Positions 19,923 to 28,368 of a stretch of 64,000 bases of DNA are shown in pieces. The notes below the pieces were generated by a model, which was not told the DNA's origin, did not search any database, and saw only the letters and a program-made list of their open reading frames with translations. The position numbers and the translations under genes are program-made. Origin of the DNA: Neisseria cinerea (lineage in GTDB: Bacteria; Pseudomonadota; Gammaproteobacteria; Burkholderiales; Neisseriaceae); NCBI RefSeq assembly GCF_900475315.1, contig NZ_LS483369.1, forward strand, positions 1,426,001-1,490,000, written 5' to 3'. Each line of letters starts with the position of its first letter. Within the stretch, counting starts at the first letter, position 1.

Positions 19923-20378
19923 ATGATAATCGAACACAATGGAAATATACATAAAATAGCCAGAATGACTGGAAATAAAAATAATTTTTTAGAAATAATC
20001 CTATCAGATATTCATGAAAATATAAAAATCAAACTATTAACTATAAAAGTAAAAGGAGAGAATGTTATAAATATCCTTCCTGAGGAAGTTAGTTTTTATG
20101 CAAAACAAGGTGTTGATTTAATTTATGAGAAATATAAACGGAAATTCTTTATCTCCGAAATTTCTTTTTGCCAATCAGATAGCCGGCCTTCAAGTATCTA
20201 CGCTTTTCTTACATTTCACTTGCTTGAAGATATTATTAAAAATGAATCCCCATCCAACTACACCTGACTGGTTAATAGCAGGTATGAACCGTGTATTCAT
20301 ATCAATATAAGATTAATTACGGCAGAATTTGATGAAATTAGACAAAAACTTATCGTAAGATTTTATTTAGACAGAGAA
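19923..20378 (+). pseudogene. Second immunity-type gene, interrupted by an in-frame stop
   Basis: An ATG at 19923 opens a 114-codon AT-rich frame (MIIEHNGNIHKIARMTGNKN…) that stops at a TGA (20265-20267). The same frame then stays open and still looks protein-coding (LVNSRYEPCIHINIRLIT, AEFDEIRQKLIVRFYLDRE) until it meets repeat copy A at 20379. I read this as a roughly 150-residue orphan immunity gene with a nonsense mutation and a 3' end replaced by the repeat. The 114-residue form alone could also be a functional protein. Confidence 0.5.
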
Positions 20379-20482
20379 GCAGCCGTAGGTCGGATTCTCG
20401 AATCCGACATTTTCCAACAGCGTTTTTTCGGAAACGATAGACGCGTCAAATATTTTGTCGGATACAAATATCCGACCTACAT
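20379..20482. repeat. Two-hairpin island repeat, copy A
   Basis: About 104 bp starting GCAGCCGTAGGTCGGATTC, with two internal inverted repeats: TCGGATTC-TC-GAATCCGA and TCGGATA-CAAA-TATCCGA. Copy B lies at 21940-22042, so the two bracket cassette 2 and the third toxin remnant as direct repeats. Confidence 0.8.
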
Positions 20483-20489
20483 CTCTGCA

Positions 20490-21236
20490 CAGCGAACTTT
20501 ACAAGGTATTAATGATTTAGGAAATTTAAGTCCGGAAGCACAACTTGCTGCCGCGAGCCTATTACAGGACAGTGCTTTTGCGGTAAAAGACGGTATCAAC
20601 TCTGCCAAACAATGGGCTGATGCCCATCCGAATATAACTGCAACAGCCCAAACTGCCCTTTCCGTAGCAGAGGCCGCAGGTACGGTTTGGAGAGGTAAAA
20701 AAGTAGAACTTAACCCGACTAAATGGGATTGGGTTAAAAATACCGGCTATAAAACACCTGCTGCCCGACCTATGCAGACTTTAGATGGGGAGATGACCGG
20801 TGGGAATAGACCGCCTAAATCTATAACGTCGGAAGGAAAAGCCAATGCTGCAACTTATCCTCAATTAGTTAATCAATTAACTGAGCAAAACTTAAAAAAC
20901 ATTGCTGCACAAGATTCAAGATTAGCAAGTGCTGTAAATGATTGGAAAACAATACAACCAAATAAAAAGGGAGAAATTAATTTTGGTATTGGTTCTGCAA
21001 CTCGTCAAGAGGCTGAACAGTTAGGAAAAATTTGGGTTGGAGACGGAGCCAAACCAGTTAATAGTCCATCTTGTCAAGGATGTATGTTAAGTGCAGATGG
21101 CACAAGGCTATATCGTCCTCCAACTACAAAATCAAACACCCCTGAATCACTTAACCCAACGGGAGTGCAAGCTAATTTTGTTACTAGAAGTGTTGATGGA
21201 AAAACCTTAACTAATGGACATTTGAATATAAAATGA
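20490..21236 (+). pseudogene. mafB: Silent mafB C-terminal toxin cassette 2
   Basis: The frame is open from 20268 but has no ATG before 20772. It holds the MafB constant region (TLQGINDLGNLSPEAQLAAA to MQTLDGEMTGG), then a different toxin tip of about 140 residues (SEGKANAATYPQLVNQL…, including GEINFGIGSATRQEAEQ, a CQGC cysteine pair and NLKNIAAQDS). The ending GKTLTNGHLNIK recurs on other polymorphic toxins. Without a secretion signal it is a donor cassette and not an expressed toxin. Its stop overlaps the immunity ATG by 4 bases (ATGA). Confidence 0.72.
20496..20794 (+). repeat. mafB: Direct repeat, copy 2 (conserved mafB pre-toxin segment)
   Basis: Second copy of the segment at 18978-19276. 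It begins 14 bp after hairpin repeat A, so the cassette joins the repeat almost directly. Confidence 0.85.
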
Positions 21237-21592
21237 TTAAATTGGATTTAAAAAGCATAAATTTATATGATATTGATTTTGAAAAATTTACCCCAGAAAT
21301 TCCAGATAATTTTCATAGATGGATAGATTTGGATATCGGAATCGAAGGAGAACAAGGCTCATCTATTTTTTCACTTTGCATTTGTTCTCCTAAATGGATT
21401 TCCCATCATTGTAATAAAGAAGGTTTTTTTTGGTCTAATGCATTAATATTAGAACAGTTTGATCATAAGATTATTAAAAGTGAAATTGATAAAATATTAG
21501 AATATTGTTCAAAAGAAACTTGGGATTTGACACTTTCAAACTTATTACGATTTTTTTCTTGGGAATTCGAAGATTACAATCCAAACACATAA
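21233..21592 (+). CDS. mafI: Imm8-type immunity protein for cassette 2
   Basis: A 119-residue cytosolic protein. The pattern DIDFEKFTPEIPDNFHRWID, LDIGIEGEQGSSIFSLCICS and PKWISHH resembles the Imm8 immunity family (acidic start, I-G-x-x-G…F-x-x-x-V/I-C-x-P-x-W). It overlaps the toxin-cassette stop by ATGA, so the two would be translationally coupled. Its end runs into the third toxin fragment. The family is recognised from memory, with moderate certainty. Confidence 0.65.
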   Translation: MIKLDLKSINLYDIDFEKFTPEIPDNFHRWIDLDIGIEGEQGSSIFSLCICSPKWISHHCNKEGFFWSNALILEQFDHKIIKSEIDKILEYCSKETWDLTLSNLLRFFSWEFEDYNPNT

Positions 21593-21708
21593 GAGCAATT
21601 TGGGATGATAAGTCTGGAACGGTTGTAATTAGAAATCCCAAAGACCCAGATGGTGGAACTGCATTTAGACCAACCTTAGTCAAAACTTACTTTGACAAGC
21701 AAAAATAA
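21583..21708 (+). pseudogene. C-terminal tail of a third polymorphic toxin
   Basis: Forty-one codons (KHIRAIWDDKSGTVVIRNPK, then DPDGGTAFRPTLVKTYFD) with no start of their own. They overlap the last codons of the Imm8 gene in another frame. The HIRAI…VVIRNP…DGGTAFRP pattern is a recurrent C-terminus of CDI/MafB toxins. This is what remains of a cassette whose 5' part was deleted. Confidence 0.6.
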
Positions 21709-21715
21709 AATTATT

Positions 21716-21931
21716 ATGAATATAATCAATTACAAAGGTGATAACATTATTATTTCTTTAACAAGAGAAGAGCTTCAATTATTGCGTTCCCTTGTTATTG
21801 AAATTTATGCAGGTGTTTGCATAGATGCAGAAGAATTTGAGATTGTGTCAGGAATTCGCAATCCTCAATTAGTGCAAGAGCTAGAACAACATTTAATTGA
21901 AGCATATAATCTAATGGATACATCTAACTAA
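21716..21931 (+). CDS. Orphan immunity protein paired with the third toxin tail
   Basis: A 71-residue AT-rich protein (MNIINYKGDNIIISLTREEL, then FEIVSGIRNPQLVQELEQHL) beginning 7 bp after the toxin-tail stop, the toxin-then-immunity order. An ATG at 21692 in the same frame is an alternative start but lies inside the tail. Immunity function is inferred from position only. Confidence 0.55.
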   Translation: MNIINYKGDNIIISLTREELQLLRSLVIEIYAGVCIDAEEFEIVSGIRNPQLVQELEQHLIEAYNLMDTSN

Positions 21932-21939
21932 ATGGTTAT

Positions 21940-22042
21940 GCAGCCGTAGGTCGGATTCTCGAATCCGACATTTTCTAACAGCGGCATTTCGGAAACGATA
22001 AACGCGTCAAATATTTTTGTCGGATACAAATATCCGGTCCGC
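21940..22042. repeat. Two-hairpin island repeat, copy B
   Basis: Second copy of the 20379-20482 element, same orientation, with both inverted repeats intact. It lies 10 bp beyond the stop of uvrD and marks the right edge of the maf remnant, where it may also end uvrD transcripts. Confidence 0.8.
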
Positions 22043-22051
22043 ATTTTAAAT

Positions 22052-24259
22052 TCAAATCTCTTCCAATTTCGCAAACTTGGTGTCCAGCTCTTTTACGCCC
22101 TGTTTGCCGAAGTTGATGGTCAGTCGGGCGGATTCGCCTTTGTCTACGGCATCGATGATGACGCCGGTGCCGAATTTGGCGTGGCGGACGTTTTGGCCGA
22201 TGCGGAAGCCTGCGTAGGTTTGCGGCTGTTTGAAGTCGTCGATGATTTTGTCTTTGAACGTAGCGGTTTGGCGCGTGTTGCCGTAGCTGTCGTAGGCCGG
22301 TTTTTTGACGGACAGGTAGTGCAATACTTCGGGCGGAATTTCTTCGACGAAGCGGGAGACGATGCCGAATTGGGTTTGTCCATGTAGCATACGTTGTTGC
22401 GCCATGGTGATGTAGAGGCGTTTGCGGGCGCGGGTGATGGCGACGTACATGAGGCGGCGTTCTTCTTCGAGGCCGCCGCGTTCAGTAAGGCTCATTTCGC
22501 TGGGGAAGCGGCCTTCTTCCATGCCGGTGAGGAATACGGCGTTAAATTCCAAGCCTTTGGAGGCGTGGACGGTCATCAGTTGGACGGCTTTTTCGCCTGC
22601 ACCTGCTTGGTTTTCGCCGGATTCGAGGGCGGCGTTGCTTAAGAAGGCGAGGATGGGGAAGGCGAGGTCGTCTGAAATGTTTTCAGGCAGAGTTTCGAAG
22701 TTGCTGTCTTCGGGTTTGAACTCGATGGCAGCGTTGACGAGTTCGTCAAGGTTGTCGAGGCGGTCTTGGTTGTCGCCTTTTTGGGTTTGGTAGTGTTCGG
22801 TTAGGCCGCTGTCTTTGAGGATGCCGACGATGATTTCGGATAGGGGCATTTGTCCGACTTGGTTGCGCAGGGCTTCAATCAGGCGGACGAAGGCGGCGAT
22901 TTTGGTGGCTTTTGCGCCGGCATTGCAGGCTGCCTGCCAGAGGGTAATGCCTTGTTCGTTTGAGGCCGTCTGAAGGTTTTCGATGGTGCGTGCGCCGATG
23001 CCGCGCGGTGGGAAGTTGATGACGCGCAAGAGGGCGTTGTCGTCGTCGGGATTGACGGCGAGGCGCAGGTAGGCGAGCGCGTGTTTGATTTCTTGGCGTT
23101 CGTAAAAGCGCAGGCCGCCGTAGATTTTGTAGGGGATGCCGCTGCGGAACAGGCTTTGTTCGATAACGCGGGATTGGGCGTTGCTGCGGTAGAGGACGGC
23201 GATTTCGTCCAAATCCCAGCCTTCGCGTTCGAGGGCTTTGGTTTCGTCAACGATGAATTGGGCTTCTTCAAGGTCGGTAAAGGCGGAGTAGTAGCGGATT
23301 TTGTCGCCTGCTTCGGCGTCGGTGCACAGGTTTTTGCCGAGGCGTTCGTCGTTGTTTTCAATGACGGCGTTGGCGGCGGCGAGGATGTTGCCGACGGAGC
23401 GGTAGTTTTGTTCGAGTTTGACGGGCGCGTCGATGTGGAACTCTTCCATCAGCGCGGTCATGTTGCCGACGTGCGCGCCGCGGAACCGGTAGATGCTTTG
23501 GTCGTCGTCGCCGACGGCAAACACTGCCGCGTTGCCGCCCGCCATGAGTTTGAGCCAGGCGTATTGCAGTTTGTTGGTGTCTTGGAACTCGTCGACCAGA
23601 ATGTGATTGAAGCGGTTTTGATAATGTTGGCGCAGGATTTCGTTGCTTTGCAGCATTTCGTAGCTGCGGAGCATGAGTTCGGCAAAATCGACCACGCCTT
23701 CGCGTTGGCAGATTTTGTCGTATTCGGCGTAGCACTCAATCATGCGGCGCGTGTGCGGATCGGGCGCGCTCAAGACGGAAGCGCGTAAACCGGATTCTTT
23801 TTGCGCGTTGATAAAGCCTTGCAGCGAACGCGGCGCGATGATTTCTTCGGCGATGTTGAGGCTTTTGAGCAGGCGTTTGATCAGGGAAAGCTGGTCGCCG
23901 CTGTCGAGGATTTGGAAGGAGGAGGGCAGGCCTGCGTCGCGGTGGTGCAGGCGCAAAAAGCGGTGGCAGAGGCCGTGAAACGTGCCGAGCCACATGGCGC
24001 GGACGTTGACGGGAATCATCGCGCCGAGTCGGGTTTGCATTTCTTTGGCAGCTTTGTTGGTAAACGTTACCGCCATAATGCTGTGTACGCTGGCTTGTCC
24101 GCTTTGCAAAAGCCATGCGATACGCGTGGTCAGCACGCGCGTTTTGCCGCTGCCCGCGCCCGCCAAAACGAGGGCGGATTGCGGCGGCCAGGTTACGGCG
24201 GAAAGTTGTTCAGGGTTCAAGCCTTGCAGCAGATTGGGAGCGGATTCGTTGGGAAACAT
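22052..24259 (-). CDS. uvrD: DNA helicase II (UvrD)
   Basis: SF1A 3'-5' helicase of mismatch and nucleotide-excision repair. Its 735 residues begin LLQGLNPEQLSAVTWPPQSA. Walker A is AGAGSGKTRVLTTRI, followed by VDEFQDTN (motif II), GDDDQSIYRFRGA (motif III), EQNYRS (IV), TVHASKGLEFNAVF (V) and YVAITRARKRLYI (VI). A C-terminal Tudor-like module (VRHAKFGTGVIIDAVDKGE) binds RNA polymerase in homologues. It sits directly beside the maf remnant. Confidence 0.97.
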   Translation of the reverse strand: MFPNESAPNLLQGLNPEQLSAVTWPPQSALVLAGAGSGKTRVLTTRIAWLLQSGQASVHSIMAVTFTNKAAKEMQTRLGAMIPVNVRAMWLGTFHGLCHRFLRLHHRDAGLPSSFQILDSGDQLSLIKRLLKSLNIAEEIIAPRSLQGFINAQKESGLRASVLSAPDPHTRRMIECYAEYDKICQREGVVDFAELMLRSYEMLQSNEILRQHYQNRFNHILVDEFQDTNKLQYAWLKLMAGGNAAVFAVGDDDQSIYRFRGAHVGNMTALMEEFHIDAPVKLEQNYRSVGNILAAANAVIENNDERLGKNLCTDAEAGDKIRYYSAFTDLEEAQFIVDETKALEREGWDLDEIAVLYRSNAQSRVIEQSLFRSGIPYKIYGGLRFYERQEIKHALAYLRLAVNPDDDNALLRVINFPPRGIGARTIENLQTASNEQGITLWQAACNAGAKATKIAAFVRLIEALRNQVGQMPLSEIIVGILKDSGLTEHYQTQKGDNQDRLDNLDELVNAAIEFKPEDSNFETLPENISDDLAFPILAFLSNAALESGENQAGAGEKAVQLMTVHASKGLEFNAVFLTGMEEGRFPSEMSLTERGGLEEERRLMYVAITRARKRLYITMAQQRMLHGQTQFGIVSRFVEEIPPEVLHYLSVKKPAYDSYGNTRQTATFKDKIIDDFKQPQTYAGFRIGQNVRHAKFGTGVIIDAVDKGESARLTINFGKQGVKELDTKFAKLEEI

Positions 24260-24578
24260 AGGGATGCCGTCTGAAAAGTGGAATGCGCTATTTTAATAGA
24301 AACGGAAGGATGTCTGACAACTTGATTTTGATTTCGGTTTTGGCAAAGCCCTCGCCGACACACGCACGCAAAACCTTGATAGGCGGATATCACATTGAGG
24401 CGTTCCAAACCGATTTGGACGGACGCATCGGCAGGATACGGGCTGGTTTGCCGCCTGAACATAGGAATAACCGCCTTTCACTTTGCAAACAACCGAAATC
24501 GTACCGATTGTTCAGACACAACCAAAAACAAATGCCGTCTGAAACCCGAATTGTCAGGTTTCAGACGGCATTTTTTGT
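24260..24578. other. Gap between uvrD and glnE
   Basis: No convincing gene. Weak overlapping frames on both strands lack ribosome sites and family resemblance. An inverted uptake-sequence hairpin lies at its right end, next to glnE. Confidence 0.5.
24531..24572 (-). terminator. Inverted uptake-sequence terminator of glnE
   Basis: AATGCCGTCTGAAACC pairs with GGTTTCAGACGGCATT, followed by a T run: a 16-bp stem directly after the glnE stop. Confidence 0.78.
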
Positions 24579-27269
24579 TCAGGCGGTTGCCGCTTCTTCG
24601 CCGAACACTTCCCGCCACAATTTCCTGACATTGCCGTAGTGGGACAGCAATTCGTCGCTTACTTCGGTTTTTTCCGCGTCGCGCAGTTTGGTGTTGTGTT
24701 GCTGCTGGCGGTAGAAGCGGTAGGCGGTGCGGCTTTGTTCGGCGAGGTTTTTGTCGATAAGGCTGCAGTCGGCGGCAATGTTCAAGAGGGCGATGTTGCC
24801 GTAGTTGTCGAGAAGTTGCGGATATTTTCGGGCATGGGCAAGGATGAGGTATTGGACGATAAATTCGACGTCGACCACGCCGCCACGTGCGTATTTGACG
24901 TTGCTGTCAATCGGCGGATGGGTGGGGAACATTTTTTCGCGCATTTCGATGATTTCGCCTGCCAAGGCGGTGTGGTCGCGCTCGGCGGTGAGGATTTCGG
25001 TGCGGATGCGGTCGAAGGCCGTCTGAATTTCGGGTGTGCCGCATATGAAGCGGGCACGGGTAAGGGACTGGTGTTCCCATGTCCATGCGTTTTCGCGCTG
25101 GTATTTTTTGAAGGCGGCGATACTGTGGGCGAGGAAGCCGGCGTCGCCGTTGGGGCGCAGGCGCAGGTCGGTTTCGTAGAGGCTGCCTGCGCCAGTGGCG
25201 GCGGAAAGCCAGTTGGTCAGGCGGCGGGCAAGGCGGCTGTATACGTCACCTGCATCGGGATGGGGATCGTCGTAGAGGTAGACGAGGTCGAGGTCGGAGG
25301 CGTAGCCGAGTTCTTTGCCGCCAAGTTTGCCGTAACCGACGATGGCGAATTGCGGGGTGTCGCGGTGTTTTTTGGGCATGTCCGCCCATGCGCACGGCAG
25401 GGCGGCGGCGAGGATGGTGTCGGCGAGGGCGGAAAGTTGGTCGGAGAGGGATTCTACTGTCCACAGTCCGGCGAGGTCTTGGACGGCGAGGCGGAAGACT
25501 TGGGCGTGCTGGAAGCGGCGCAGGGTGTCCATTTGCGCTTCGGTGTCGCCGCCGCAGGCTTTGAGGTCGTCTGAAAGGGCGGCGGCGAGGGCTTGCCAGT
25601 CGAACGCGGTATCCAAAAGCTGCGCGCTGATGAGTTCGTCCAGCAGAATCGGATATTTGCTCAGATACGCCGCCACCCATGAGCTTTGGCTCATAATCTG
25701 CGCGAGTTGCGCCAAGGTTTGCGGATGTTCGTTGAGGAAGGCGAGATAGGCGGAGCGGCGGCTGATGTTTTCGAGGAAATCAAACAGCCGCATTAATGTA
25801 TCGGTCGGATTGGGTTGCTCTGCCGCCGCCTGTACGAACAGCGGCACAATGGCGTCAAAACGCGGCTGAGCGTGTGCGGAGAGGTGGCGGTATTTATGAC
25901 CGTGCCGGATTTGGTCGAGCCTTGCGGCGATGGTTTCGGCATCGAACCCGTGTTCTCTCAGACGACCTTGCCGCTCTTCTTCGTCGGGTTTGTCCTGCCA
26001 TGCCCATTGCCATTCGCTGTTGTCCTGTGTTTGCTCTTCGGGTTCGCTCAAAATTTCGTTGAACAACTGATTGACCTTGTTACGATGAACGTTGAGGTCG
26101 TCTGAAAAGGCGGCGTAGCTGTCGAAACCCATACTTTCGGCAAGCAGTTGTTTCTGTTCGGGCGAGGAGGGCAGGGTTTGGGTTTGCTGGTCGTCCCAGT
26201 ATTGCAGGCGGTGTTCGACGTCGCGCAGGAAGCGGTAGGCGGCAAGCAGGGTTTCGACGTTTTCAGACGGTATGATGCCCAGCTCGGCAAGTTTTTTCAG
26301 CGTTTCCTGCGTGCCTTTCAGTTGCAGCGCGCGCATTTGCCCGCCGCGTATCATCTGAAAAATCTGGGCGATAAATTCGACTTCGCGGATGCCGCCCGCG
26401 CCGAGTTTGATGTTGTCCGCCATGCCTTTTTTGCTGACTTCGCTGCGGATTTGGCGGTGTAGGTTGCGCATTGCCTCATACGCGCTGTAATCCAGATATT
26501 TGCGGAATACGAAGGGACGCACCAGCGATTTGATGTCGTTTGGATACGGCGTAACCACGCGTCCTTTGCACCACGCATAGCGTTCCCATTCGCGCCCCTG
26601 CGTAATCAGGTATTGCTCCAGCGCGGTTTCGCTCAATACTAGCGCGCCCGAATCGCCGTCCGGCCGCAGCCGCATATCGACGCGGAACACCTGCCCGTCG
26701 GCGGTAATGTCGTTCAGCAGCGCAATCAGTTTCTGCCCGACTTTGGTGAAAAATTCCTGATTACCCCGTTCGCGCCTGCCGTCGGTGTCGCCCGATTCGG
26801 GATAGATGAAAATCAAATCGATGTCGGAAGACACGTTCAACTCATAGCCGCCCGCCTTGCCCATCGCCACCACGCTCAAATGCTGCGGCGATTTCGTATA
26901 ACGCCCAATCGGTGTGCCGTACATATCCTGATAATAGGCGTAGGCGAAATCCAGCGCGGTATTGACGGCAAAATCGGCAAACAGCGTAATCGTGCGGGTT
27001 ACTTCGTTCAAATCGCTGATGCGGTTTATATCGCGCACGATAATCTGCGACACCACATAACGGCGCAACTCGCGCAACTGCCGCGCCAATTCTTCCTCGT
27101 TTTCTTCCGCGCGGATTTTGTCCCAATCGGCAAAAGCTTGAAAATCAGCTTCGGTCAACACCTTGTCCAGCATGAGCAGGAAGATTTCGAGCTTGAGTTT
27201 GCCGTTGTCGAGCTGGCGGGCGAGGAACAGGGAATGGCGGCGGGCGGCGTCGAGGCAGTTGTCGGACAT
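24579..27269 (-). CDS. glnE: Bifunctional glutamine synthetase adenylyltransferase/deadenylase
   Basis: 896 residues with two nucleotidyltransferase domains joined by a helical linker. The N-terminal domain has GKAGGYELNVSSDIDLIFIY and DMRLRPDGDSG (deadenylase). The C-terminal domain has GKLGGKELGYASDLDLVYLY and DLRLRPNGDAG (adenylylation). Each ends with the helical R-G-G-I/V-x-(D/E)-V-E-F-I motif (GAGGIREVEFIAQ, ARGGVVDVEFIVQY). It toggles glutamine synthetase in response to PII, so it works with the glnB gene at 44286. Length is near the enterobacterial 946. Confidence 0.96.
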   Translation of the reverse strand: MSDNCLDAARRHSLFLARQLDNGKLKLEIFLLMLDKVLTEADFQAFADWDKIRAEENEEELARQLRELRRYVVSQIIVRDINRISDLNEVTRTITLFADFAVNTALDFAYAYYQDMYGTPIGRYTKSPQHLSVVAMGKAGGYELNVSSDIDLIFIYPESGDTDGRRERGNQEFFTKVGQKLIALLNDITADGQVFRVDMRLRPDGDSGALVLSETALEQYLITQGREWERYAWCKGRVVTPYPNDIKSLVRPFVFRKYLDYSAYEAMRNLHRQIRSEVSKKGMADNIKLGAGGIREVEFIAQIFQMIRGGQMRALQLKGTQETLKKLAELGIIPSENVETLLAAYRFLRDVEHRLQYWDDQQTQTLPSSPEQKQLLAESMGFDSYAAFSDDLNVHRNKVNQLFNEILSEPEEQTQDNSEWQWAWQDKPDEEERQGRLREHGFDAETIAARLDQIRHGHKYRHLSAHAQPRFDAIVPLFVQAAAEQPNPTDTLMRLFDFLENISRRSAYLAFLNEHPQTLAQLAQIMSQSSWVAAYLSKYPILLDELISAQLLDTAFDWQALAAALSDDLKACGGDTEAQMDTLRRFQHAQVFRLAVQDLAGLWTVESLSDQLSALADTILAAALPCAWADMPKKHRDTPQFAIVGYGKLGGKELGYASDLDLVYLYDDPHPDAGDVYSRLARRLTNWLSAATGAGSLYETDLRLRPNGDAGFLAHSIAAFKKYQRENAWTWEHQSLTRARFICGTPEIQTAFDRIRTEILTAERDHTALAGEIIEMREKMFPTHPPIDSNVKYARGGVVDVEFIVQYLILAHARKYPQLLDNYGNIALLNIAADCSLIDKNLAEQSRTAYRFYRQQQHNTKLRDAEKTEVSDELLSHYGNVRKLWREVFGEEAATA

Positions 27270-27302
27270 TTCGGATTCCGTTTGGAAGGATGACGGGAAT
27301 GG

Positions 27303-27372
27303 TATGGTGGATTAACTTTAAATTAGGACAGGGCGAGGGGATGCCGTACCAGTTTAAAGTCAAGGCACTATA
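27303..27372. repeat. Short degenerate Correia (NEMIS) element
   Basis: About 70 bp running from TATGGTGGATTAACTTTAAA through AGGACAGGGCGAG and GCCGTACCAGTTTAAA to CACTATA. These are the recognisable ends and core of the Neisseria Correia repeat, internally deleted and with a degenerate right arm. It lies upstream of glnE, where it could supply promoter or RNase III sites. Confidence 0.6.
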
Positions 27373-27466
27373 TCATAGCAATCTTCGATGCCGTCTGAAA
27401 CCTTGTCCCGATATTCGGACGGACTCCTACCGATAAAAAACAGCGGCAAATGCCGCCGTTTCCTGC

Positions 27467-27677
27467 TCAAACCTCGCCACGCTCTTTTAAAACAGAATAA
27501 GCAGCACGTTTCCCGTGTGGATTTTTTAAAAAAACCATCACTCTTTACGATTTCATGCAGCTCTTCACTTGATTTCTCCGCATATTCCATTTTCAGCGCC
27601 TTATGCTCATTGGCTGCTTCAATCATTCCCTCGCCTACTGTTTTTGCTGCTTTTGCCACACCATTCCAAAAGCCCAT
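27467..27677 (-). pseudogene. Small conserved neisserial protein, frameshifted at a homopolymer
   Basis: Starts MGFWNGVAKAAKTVGEGMIE behind GGAG (27677; an ATG two codons earlier is possible). It reads to HEIVKSDG, where the coding strand has T7 followed by A6. As written the frame runs on as a Cys/Arg-rich tail to 27360. With one fewer base in that tract it reads GFLKNPHGKRAAYSVLKERG-EV and stops at 27467, giving about 70 residues, a much more protein-like ending. I infer a frameshift, possibly reversible. Function unknown. Confidence 0.6.
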
Positions 27678-27730
27678 AATCATGTTCTCCAATCGTTTCA
27701 AATAAGGTCGTTGTTTCTGTCAAGAAATAA

Positions 27731-27750
27731 CGACAGTTTATAAACTGTCG
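27731..27750. other. Perfect 20-bp palindrome
   Basis: CGACAGTTTATAAACTGTCG reads the same on both strands. It lies about 55 bp upstream of the frameshifted small gene and next to the luxS terminator. It could be an operator or a second hairpin. Confidence 0.5.
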
Positions 27751-27756
27751 GAAAAC

Positions 27757-27800
27757 AAAATGCCGTCTGAAGACAGATTCTGACTTTCAGACGGCATTTC
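27757..27800 (-). terminator. Inverted uptake-sequence terminator of luxS
   Basis: AAAATGCCGTCTGAA and TTCAGACGGCATTT face each other immediately downstream of the luxS stop. Confidence 0.7.
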
Positions 27801-27808
27801 AAAACAGA

Positions 27809-28315
27809 TTAAGCGTTCAGCAGGCTTTCATCCAAAGCCAAATCATCGTTTCGGTTAACCGCCACTTTGCGCGCCAACACGTTTTGCGCGATTTGCTGCG
27901 CTTCGGCAAGCGAGTGCATTTGATAAGTGCCGCATTGGTATTCGTTCAGCTCGGGGATTTTGCTTTGATCTTTGACATTGACCACATCCTGCATCGAGGC
28001 GAGCCATGCATTGGCGACCTGCTGTTCGGAAGGCGTACCGATGAGGCTCATGTAGAAACCGGTACGGCAGCCCATCGGGGAAATGTCGATGATTTCGACG
28101 CCGTTGCCGTTTAAGTGGTCGCGCATAAAGCCTGCAAACAAATGCTCCAGCGTGTGTATACCTTTTTCGGGCAGGATTTCTTTGTTGGGAACGCAAAAGC
28201 GCAGGTCGAATACGGTAATGGTGTCGCCTTTGGGCGTGGTCATGGTTTTTGCCACACGCACGGCAGGAGCGTGCATACGGGTGTGGTCAACCTTGAAACT
28301 GTCTAACAGGGGCAT
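27809..28315 (-). CDS. luxS: S-ribosylhomocysteine lyase
   Basis: 168-residue iron enzyme that splits S-ribosylhomocysteine to homocysteine and DPD, the AI-2 precursor, in the activated methyl cycle. The metal motif H-T-L-E-H is present ([19 protein letters not shown]), with the catalytic Cys in [13 protein letters not shown]-terminal [20 protein letters not shown] is typical. Monocistronic, with its own terminator. Confidence 0.97.
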   Translation of the reverse strand: MPLLDSFKVDHTRMHAPAVRVAKTMTTPKGDTITVFDLRFCVPNKEILPEKGIHTLEHLFAGFMRDHLNGNGVEIIDISPMGCRTGFYMSLIGTPSEQQVANAWLASMQDVVNVKDQSKIPELNEYQCGTYQMHSLAEAQQIAQNVLARKVAVNRNDDLALDESLLNA

Positions 28316-28368
28316 TGGGTTATCCTTTTGAATGAATGGTTTGGGGGTAGGATGGGTTCTGAGTCCGA

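Noticed and set aside
24283..24639. 118-codon rightward frame between uvrD and glnE
   Set aside because: Runs through an uptake-sequence terminator and into the end of glnE; no ribosome site or conserved motif.
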